A DNA stretch of 10,337 bases from 62-47 sp039808365. Its GTDB lineage: Bacteria > Pseudomonadota > Alphaproteobacteria > Rhizobiales > Xanthobacteraceae. The notes beneath the pieces are model-generated. The model made no database searches. It saw nothing but the letters and a program-made list of their open reading frames with translations, and had not been told where the DNA came from. This document shows, piece after piece, positions 5,852 through 10,337 of the stretch (the stretch's first letter is position 1; every line of letters begins with the position of its first letter). The translations under genes were made by a program, and so were the position numbers. The stretch spans positions 1-10,337 of the forward strand of contig JBDHSX010000134.1 of NCBI GenBank assembly GCA_039808365.1, read 5' to 3'.

Positions 5852-7324
5852 TCAGTGAGGGCGCACGGCGCGCCGCGCCAGCGCGGCGTTGCCGCGCGAC
5901 GGATCGATCCGGCGGGGTTCGATTTTCTGCGGAGCAACGAGGGTCTCCTGCTGCGATGGGTCCGGCGACGCTGGCGCTGCGGGGCGGCCCTGGGTGGCGG
6001 GTGCCGCCTCGGGCCGCAGCGGTTTGGGGGCCGCGAAAAGGAAACCTTGCCCGAACCGCACGTTGTAGTCCAGCAGATCGACGACGGCGCGCTCGCCCTC
6101 GATCCGCTCGGCGATCAGGTCGATGCCGAAGCGCCCGAGCAGGTCCGAGAGGTCGGCGGCGTGGATATCGGCGGTTGCCCCATGCTTCTGGTCCAGCAGC
6201 AGGGCCGCCGACACCTTGATGAAGCGCACGCCGCGGTCGGCCAGTTCACGCGGTTCGATGCGCAGGTTTTCGACATGGTCGATCGAGAAACGATAGCCGC
6301 GTTGCGCCAGCGCCGCCAGATGTTCGCGCTCCACCGCGCCCAGGTGCTCAAACGCGCTCTGCCTGAATTCGAGGACGAACGACGCCGCGACGGCGCGGTT
6401 GGCGTCGAGGAAGTCCAGGCATTGCGCGAAACTCGACGGATCGGCGAGCGTCGCCGGCGCGATGTTGCAGAACACACCGATGTCCTTGTTGCGGGTCATC
6501 AGCCGACGCAACACCTGGACGCTGCGCAGGATCACGCCATGGTCGATGCGGCCGATCAGGCCGGCGGCCTCGGCGGAGGCGATGAAATCCTCGGCGGCGA
6601 TGACGTGGTCGCCGTCGTCGCGCAGCCGGGTCACCGCTTCGTAGAAGCGCACCTTGCGCTGGGGCAGCGTGACGATGGGTTGCAGATAGATGTCGATGCG
6701 GTTGGCGTCGACCGCGGCGCGGACGACGTCGATCAGCGTGTCGTCATTGCCCGGTTGCGGCGCGTCGATGTCGAGATAATCGTCGGCGATGGCGGCGGGA
6801 TCATCGACCGTGGCCGCGACCATCGCCGGGCGGGGCGGCGCGCTGGCGGGTCGCAGGGCCGGGGCGGGCGCGACGTGAAACGGCGGCGCGACATCCGGCA
6901 TTGTGGCCGCGAGCAGGCCGTCGGCGATCTGGTCGTCATGGGCCGCGACCGCTTCCGCCAACTGATTGACCAGCCCGCCCAGTTCGCTGATTTCATCGTG
7001 CATCGCGTTGAGGCGATCCTGTGACGCCGATGTGGCCGACATCAGGCGGCCCTCGATCGCGCTCAGCCGGCGTCCGAACTCGCCGACCTGCCGGGCCAGA
7101 TCCGCGGTGCCCTGGGAGAGATCCGCGATCTGGCTGCCGATTTTGGGACGGGCGGAAAACCGCATCGAGACGGCGCTGTAGAGGATCATGAAAATCAGCG
7201 CGGCCAATGCGACGATGGCGGATTGCGGACCGTCGATCCCGGCGACGGTGTGAAGAACCAGGCCGAACGACGCGGCGATCAGCGCCATGCAGATGCCGAC
7301 GAAAATCGTGGATGCCCGAATCAT
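5852..7324 (-). CDS. Membrane-anchored coiled-coil protein with degenerate EAL domain (TipF-like)
   Basis: This 490-residue protein has two N-terminal transmembrane helices (about 5-27 and 35-54), a heptad-rich coiled coil (about 62-137), a Pro/Ala-rich linker (about 143-178), an EAL domain (about 196-435) and a disordered Pro/Arg-rich tail. Cyclic-di-GMP phosphodiesterase residues retained are Glu229 (EAV instead of EAL), Asn287, Glu319, Asp349, Lys370, Glu406 and Gln426. Their spacing equals that of P. aeruginosa RocR as I remember it. The second Asp of the DDFGxG loop is His350, the rest of that loop is degenerate (DHVENLR), and the glutamate that anchors the loop is Gln322. The architecture matches Caulobacter TipF, a c-di-GMP receptor in flagellum assembly, so I infer a membrane-bound c-di-GMP sensor rather than an active enzyme. 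There is no GGDEF domain. No flagellar gene lies in the window to confirm the role. The HAD gene follows after 21 nt. Confidence 0.9.
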   Translation of the reverse strand: MIRASTIFVGICMALIAASFGLVLHTVAGIDGPQSAIVALAALIFMILYSAVSMRFSARPKIGSQIADLSQGTADLARQVGEFGRRLSAIEGRLMSATSASQDRLNAMHDEISELGGLVNQLAEAVAAHDDQIADGLLAATMPDVAPPFHVAPAPALRPASAPPRPAMVAATVDDPAAIADDYLDIDAPQPGNDDTLIDVVRAAVDANRIDIYLQPIVTLPQRKVRFYEAVTRLRDDGDHVIAAEDFIASAEAAGLIGRIDHGVILRSVQVLRRLMTRNKDIGVFCNIAPATLADPSSFAQCLDFLDANRAVAASFVLEFRQSAFEHLGAVEREHLAALAQRGYRFSIDHVENLRIEPRELADRGVRFIKVSAALLLDQKHGATADIHAADLSDLLGRFGIDLIAERIEGERAVVDLLDYNVRFGQGFLFAAPKPLRPEAAPATQGRPAAPASPDPSQQETLVAPQKIEPRRIDPSRGNAALARRAVRPH

Positions 7325-7479
7325 GCTCCGCGTGTCTTTCCCGGCGCGCCTCCGGCCGTGGCTGCGAGCCCGGACCTGATGACCAAGCCTAGGCTACGCG
7401 TATCATTAGACCTGATTCGAGAACACGTCTTGCGGGTGATTCGGAACCCGCGATCTCTCCACAACGCAGTTGGGAGGCG

Positions 7480-7505
7480 CCGGCCGCCGGGGCAGGGACG
7501 GCCGG
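7480..7505. repeat. Seven-bp GC inverted repeat behind the aminotransferase
   Basis: CCGGCCG (7480-7486) and CGGCCGG (7499-7505) are perfect complements separated by 12 nt. It lies just beyond the stronger hairpin at 7515-7549 in the direction of aminotransferase transcription and may act with it as a second stem. No T-run follows. The remaining gap (about 7325-7479) holds a 10-bp palindrome AGCCTAGGCT (7386-7395) and presumably the promoter of the EAL gene, for which I see no convincing -35/-10 pair. Confidence 0.35.
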
Positions 7506-7514
7506 TCGGCTGAT

Positions 7515-7549
7515 CGGATCCCGCCGATGCGGGGCATCGGCGGGATCCG
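7515..7549 (-). terminator. Strong 15-bp hairpin terminator after the aminotransferase gene
   Basis: A perfect 15-bp stem, CGGATCCCGCCGATG (7515-7529) pairing with CATCGGCGGGATCCG (7535-7549), encloses the five-base loop CGGGG. It begins 9 nt past the stop codon of the aminotransferase, where a transcription terminator or 3'-end stabilising stem is expected. No T-run follows on the minus strand, so it may be a T-less intrinsic terminator or an RNA-protecting stem rather than a textbook terminator. CTGATCGG (7510-7517) can alternatively pair with CCGATCAG (7555-7562), which overlaps the stop codon, giving a competing fold. Confidence 0.65.
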
Positions 7550-7558
7550 GAAGACCGA

Positions 7559-8905
7559 TCAGGCGACGGCGCGGATGATCTTGCCGACCTTGTCGACGAT
7601 CTCGCCGACCTCAGCCTCGCTGACGATCAGGGGCGGGGTCAGCGCGATGATGTCGCCGGCGACGCGGATCATGATGTCGTGCTCATGGAAGCCGTGCTGG
7701 AGCGCCTCGAAGCCGCGCTTGCCCGGCCCGTCCTTGTTCGGCGACAGTTCGATGCCGGCGGTGATGCCGACGGTGCGGATGTCGACGACGTTCGGCGCGT
7801 CGCGCAGGCTCATCACCGCGTCGGCGAATTTCGGTTCGAGCTTGTTCGCGCGCTCGAACAGCTTTTCGTCGCGGTAGATGTCCAGCGTGGCGAGGCCGGC
7901 CGCGCAGGCCAGCGGATGCGCCGAATAGGTATAGCCGTGGCACAGTTCGATGACATGCTCGGGGCCGGTCATGAACGCCTCGAAGATGGTGTCGCGGACG
8001 ATCACGCCGCCCATCGGCGCCGCGCCGTTGGTGACGCCCTTGGCGAAGGTGATCATGTCCGGCAGCACGCCGTAACGTTCCGCGGCGAAGGCGTGGCCGA
8101 GCCGGCCGAAGCCGGTGATGACCTCGTCGAAGATCAGCAGGATGCCGTGCTTCTGGGTGATCTCGCGCAGGCGCTTGAGATAGCCCTTCGGCGCCGGGAT
8201 GACGCCGGTGGAACCGGCCATCGGCTCGACGATGACGGCGGCGATGGTGTTGGCGCCGTGCAGGTTGACGAGCCGTTCCAACTCGTCGGCCAGCTCCGCG
8301 CCCCATTCCGGCTCGCCCTTGCTGAACGCCTGCTTGTCGCGGTTGTAGGTCGATTGCAGGTGATCGACGCCGGTGAGCAGCGTGCCGAACATCTTGCGGT
8401 TGCCGACGATGCCGCCGACCGAGGTGCCGCCGAAGCCGACGCCGTGATAGCCGCGTTCGCGGCCGATCAGGCGCGAGCGGCCGCCCTGTCCGTTGATCTG
8501 ATGATAGGCCAGCGCGATCTTCAGCGCGGTGTCGGCGGCCTCCGAGCCGGAGTTGCAGAAGAACACCTGCTCAAGCCCCTTCGGGGCCAGTTCGGCGATG
8601 CGGCTGGCCAGTTCGAACGCCTGCGGAATGCCGAACTGGAACGGCGGCGCGTAATCGAGCGCCTCGGCCTGCCGGCCGATCGCGGCGGCGATCTCCTTGC
8701 GGCCATGGCCGGCATTGCTGCACCACATGCCGGCGGCGGCGTCGATCACCCGGCGGCCGTCGGTGGTGATGTAGTGCATGCCCTCGGCCTTCGCGAGCAG
8801 GCGGGGCGCCTTCTTGAAGGCGCGGTTGGCGGTGAACGGCATCCAGTACGCGGCGAGATCGTTCGGAACATTGACGCTACGCTGGTTCGGGCTCTTGTCT
8901 AACAT
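7559..8905 (-). CDS. Omega-amino acid (beta-alanine):pyruvate aminotransferase, PLP class III
   Basis: This 448-residue enzyme transfers the amino group of beta-alanine or other omega-amino compounds to pyruvate, giving the semialdehyde and alanine. The N-terminal AYWMPFTANRAFKKAPRLL segment is characteristic of the beta-alanine:pyruvate group of class III aminotransferases. PLP-binding features are the SGSEAADTA turn (119-127), YHG (153-155), EPMAGSTG (227-234), Asp260 in FDEVITGFGR, the Schiff-base Lys289 in FAKGVTNGAAPMGG, and the GYTYSAHPLACAA segment (324-336). Arg414 in MIRVAGD fits the carboxylate-binding arginine of this group. The length matches known omega-transaminases. A Shine-Dalgarno sequence GAGGGA (8914..8909) precedes the ATG at 8905. 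It is divergent from hisS across a 179-nt gap and is followed by a strong hairpin, so it is probably monocistronic. Substrate preference (beta-alanine, taurine, putrescine or aromatic amines) cannot be settled from sequence alone. Confidence 0.93.
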   Translation of the reverse strand: MLDKSPNQRSVNVPNDLAAYWMPFTANRAFKKAPRLLAKAEGMHYITTDGRRVIDAAAGMWCSNAGHGRKEIAAAIGRQAEALDYAPPFQFGIPQAFELASRIAELAPKGLEQVFFCNSGSEAADTALKIALAYHQINGQGGRSRLIGRERGYHGVGFGGTSVGGIVGNRKMFGTLLTGVDHLQSTYNRDKQAFSKGEPEWGAELADELERLVNLHGANTIAAVIVEPMAGSTGVIPAPKGYLKRLREITQKHGILLIFDEVITGFGRLGHAFAAERYGVLPDMITFAKGVTNGAAPMGGVIVRDTIFEAFMTGPEHVIELCHGYTYSAHPLACAAGLATLDIYRDEKLFERANKLEPKFADAVMSLRDAPNVVDIRTVGITAGIELSPNKDGPGKRGFEALQHGFHEHDIMIRVAGDIIALTPPLIVSEAEVGEIVDKVGKIIRAVA

Positions 8906-9084
8906 GGGTCCCTCGGCTGCTTTTCGGCGGGTTGACGGTTGCGGCCAGCCTAGATCGTTTTGCCCCCGAGTGGAAACGCGGCGATGCCGCGGAGCGGATT
9001 ATTTTTGCCGGCGGGTCGCGATCCGGGCCGCTGTCCTTCCGGCCCGTCTTGCCGGTCGGCGTCGCGGCTGGTACCACCCGCCGC
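8906..9084. promoter_or_regulatory. Divergent intergenic region between aminotransferase and hisS
   Basis: These 179 nt must hold promoters for both divergent genes. On the plus strand TTGACG (8932-8937) is a good -35 match, but the hexamer at normal spacing (about 8955-8960, TCGTTT) is weak, so the hisS promoter is only a suggestion. A perfect six-bp hairpin CGCGGC-GAT-GCCGCG (8977-8991) is followed by an AT-rich GATTATTTTT (8997-9006). It could be a leader stem in the hisS transcript; I cannot assign it further. No small gene is evident. Confidence 0.3.
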
Positions 9085-10337
9085 ATGGCTGACAAACCGA
9101 AAAAACCCCAAAAGCTGAAGGCCCGCCTGCCGCGCGGGCTGGTCGATCGCACCGCTTCCGAGATCGCCGCCACACGGCGGATGACCGAGGTGATCCGCGA
9201 GGTTTACGAGCGCTATGGCTTCGAGCCGGTGGAAACCCCGGCGATGGAATACACCGACGCGCTGGGCAAGTTCCTGCCGGATCAGGACCGGCCGAACGAG
9301 GGCGTGTTCTCGTTCCAGGACGACGACGAGCAGTGGATTTCGCTGCGCTACGATCTCACCGCGCCGCTGGCGCGCTATGTCGCCGAGCATTTCGACCATC
9401 TGCCGAAGCCGTATCGCAGCTATCGCGCCGGCTATGTCTACCGCAACGAGAAGCCGGGGCCGGGCCGCTTCCGTCAGTTCATGCAGTTCGACGCTGATAC
9501 GGTGGGGAGCGCCTCGCCCGCCGCCGACGCCGAGATGTGCATGATGGCCGCCGACGCCATGGAGGCGCTCGGCATCCCGCGCGGCCAGTACGTGGTGAAG
9601 GTCAACAACCGCAAGGTGCTCGACGGCGTGCTGGAAAGCATCGGGCTCGGCGGCGATGACAATGCGGGCCGCCGGCTGACGGTGCTGCGGGCCATCGACA
9701 AGCTGGACAAGTTCGGGCCGGATGGTGTGCGGCTGTTGCTCGGCGAGGGTCGCAAGGACGACAGCGGCGACTTCACCAAGGGAGCGGGACTGGCGGGCGA
9801 GGCGATCGAGCGGGTGATCGCCTTCACCGAGGGCAAGCCGGCCGGCGCATCGAAGCTTCTCGATGAGGGCCGCGACGAACTCGAGCAGATTCGCGCGCTG
9901 GTGAACGCGGGCGGCTATGGCGAGGATCGCATCCGCATCGATCCCTCGGTGGTGCGCGGGCTCGAATACTACACCGGCCCGGTCTACGAGGTGGAGTTGC
10001 TGCTGGAAACCAAGGACGAGAAGGGCCGTCCGGTGCGGTTCGGCTCAGTCGGCGGCGGCGGGCGCTATGACGGGCTGGTGTCGCGTTTTCGCGGCGAGCC
10101 GGTGCCGGCGACCGGCTTCTCGATCGGCGTGTCGCGGTTGCAGGCGGCGCTAACGATGCTGGGCCAAATCGAGACCCGGCCGGATTTCGGCCCGGTGGTG
10201 GTGACGGTGTTCGACCGCGACCGCGTCGCGGACTACCAGAAGATGGTCGCCGAATTGCGTAACGCGAAAATCCGCGCCGAACTCTATCTCGGCAATCCGA
10301 AGAACATGGGCAATCAGTTGAAATACGCCGACAGGCG
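9085..10337 (+). CDS. hisS: Histidyl-tRNA synthetase (class II), 3'-truncated by window
   Basis: From ATG 9085, 417 codons run open to the window edge. The protein charges tRNA-His in the cytoplasm. Class II features are the motif 1 region (about 16-54), motif 2 YVYRNEKPGPGRFRQF (117-132), the histidine-binding signature VVRGLEYYTG (289-298, with the essential Arg291) and SVGGGGRYDGLVSRF (321-335, including class II motif 3 context). The anticodon-binding domain begins near residue 368 and is cut off. Several segments, FMQFDADTVG (132-141), VKVNNRKVLDG (171-181) and IDKLDKFG (204-211), resemble eukaryotic HisRS more than the E. coli enzyme. This is the form known from a clade of alphaproteobacteria. 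No convincing Shine-Dalgarno sequence precedes the ATG; the start is chosen because the Lys-rich leader and LPRGLVDR motif follow in the usual positions. It is divergent from the aminotransferase gene. Confidence 0.97.
   Translation, partial: MADKPKKPQKLKARLPRGLVDRTASEIAATRRMTEVIREVYERYGFEPVETPAMEYTDALGKFLPDQDRPNEGVFSFQDDDEQWISLRYDLTAPLARYVAEHFDHLPKPYRSYRAGYVYRNEKPGPGRFRQFMQFDADTVGSASPAADAEMCMMAADAMEALGIPRGQYVVKVNNRKVLDGVLESIGLGGDDNAGRRLTVLRAIDKLDKFGPDGVRLLLGEGRKDDSGDFTKGAGLAGEAIERVIAFTEGKPAGASKLLDEGRDELEQIRALVNAGGYGEDRIRIDPSVVRGLEYYTGPVYEVELLLETKDEKGRPVRFGSVGGGGRYDGLVSRFRGEPVPATGFSIGVSRLQAALTMLGQIETRPDFGPVVVTVFDRDRVADYQKMVAELRNAKIRAELYLGNPKNMGNQLKYADR

Noticed and set aside
4871..7024. A 717-codon plus-strand open frame opposite ribF's upstream gap, the HAD gene and most of the EAL gene
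   Set aside because: It spans two well-supported opposite-strand genes and their junction, has no recognisable domain and is low-complexity Arg/Gly/Asp/Val-rich. A shadow of codon bias is the simplest explanation.
7679..8902. A 407-codon plus-strand open frame opposite the aminotransferase
   Set aside because: It mirrors the entire aminotransferase gene, whose catalytic motifs are intact. No independent coding evidence was seen.
8950..9399. A 149-codon minus-strand frame overlapping the hisS start and the divergent gap
   Set aside because: Most of it is antisense to the conserved HisRS N-terminus. It has no recognisable motif and no credible ribosome binding site.
1..10337. Mobile element, CRISPR array, tRNA or defence island
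   Set aside because: No transposase or integrase motifs, no spaced direct repeats and no cloverleaf-like segment were found, and all large genes are conserved housekeeping or metabolic types.

Overview
The window is an ordinary, densely packed, high-GC chromosomal stretch. It most likely comes from an alphaproteobacterium of the Bradyrhizobium/Rhodopseudomonas/Nitrobacter/Afipia group. That placement rests on recognised protein character: an alpha-type HisRS whose central part looks eukaryote-like, a ribF-ileS-lspA order, a membrane-anchored EAL protein built like TipF, and a HAD-IIA protein of the DxWG type. It is a judgement from memory, not a database result. I see no mobile element, CRISPR array, rRNA, tRNA or phage gene.

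Minus strand, in transcription order. (1) 8905..7559 is a class III omega-amino acid (beta-alanine):pyruvate aminotransferase, followed by a strong 15-bp GC hairpin. (2) 7324..5852 is a membrane-anchored coiled-coil protein with a degenerate EAL domain. It is followed after 21 nt by (3) 5830..4976, a HAD-IIA family protein. (4) 4802..3831 is ribF, the bifunctional riboflavin kinase/FAD synthetase. Directly behind it is (5) a LacA/Maa-type hexapeptide O-acetyltransferase ending at 3268. (6) 3100..86 is ileS, followed after 10 nt by (7) the first 25 codons of lspA, cut by the window edge. On the plus strand, (8) hisS starts at 9085, diverges from the aminotransferase, and runs off the right edge after 417 codons.

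The genes do not form one pathway. hisS and ileS charge tRNAs, ribF makes FMN and FAD, lspA matures lipoproteins, the aminotransferase uses PLP to move amino groups to pyruvate, and the EAL protein is a likely cyclic-di-GMP sensor. ribF-acetyltransferase and ileS-lspA are tightly spaced and probably cotranscribed. The EAL and HAD genes form another likely pair. All gene-free gaps are shorter than 300 nt.

I found no convincing undescribed system. The points most worth a second look are: the acetyltransferase start, where homology and Shine-Dalgarno spacing point to a CTG codon overlapping the ribF stop; the EAL domain, which keeps most c-di-GMP ligand residues but has lost part of the catalytic set; the IleRS C-terminal zinc ribbon, which has lost three of its four cysteines; the eukaryote-like HisRS; and the HAD protein with Trp where the general acid/base Asp is expected.
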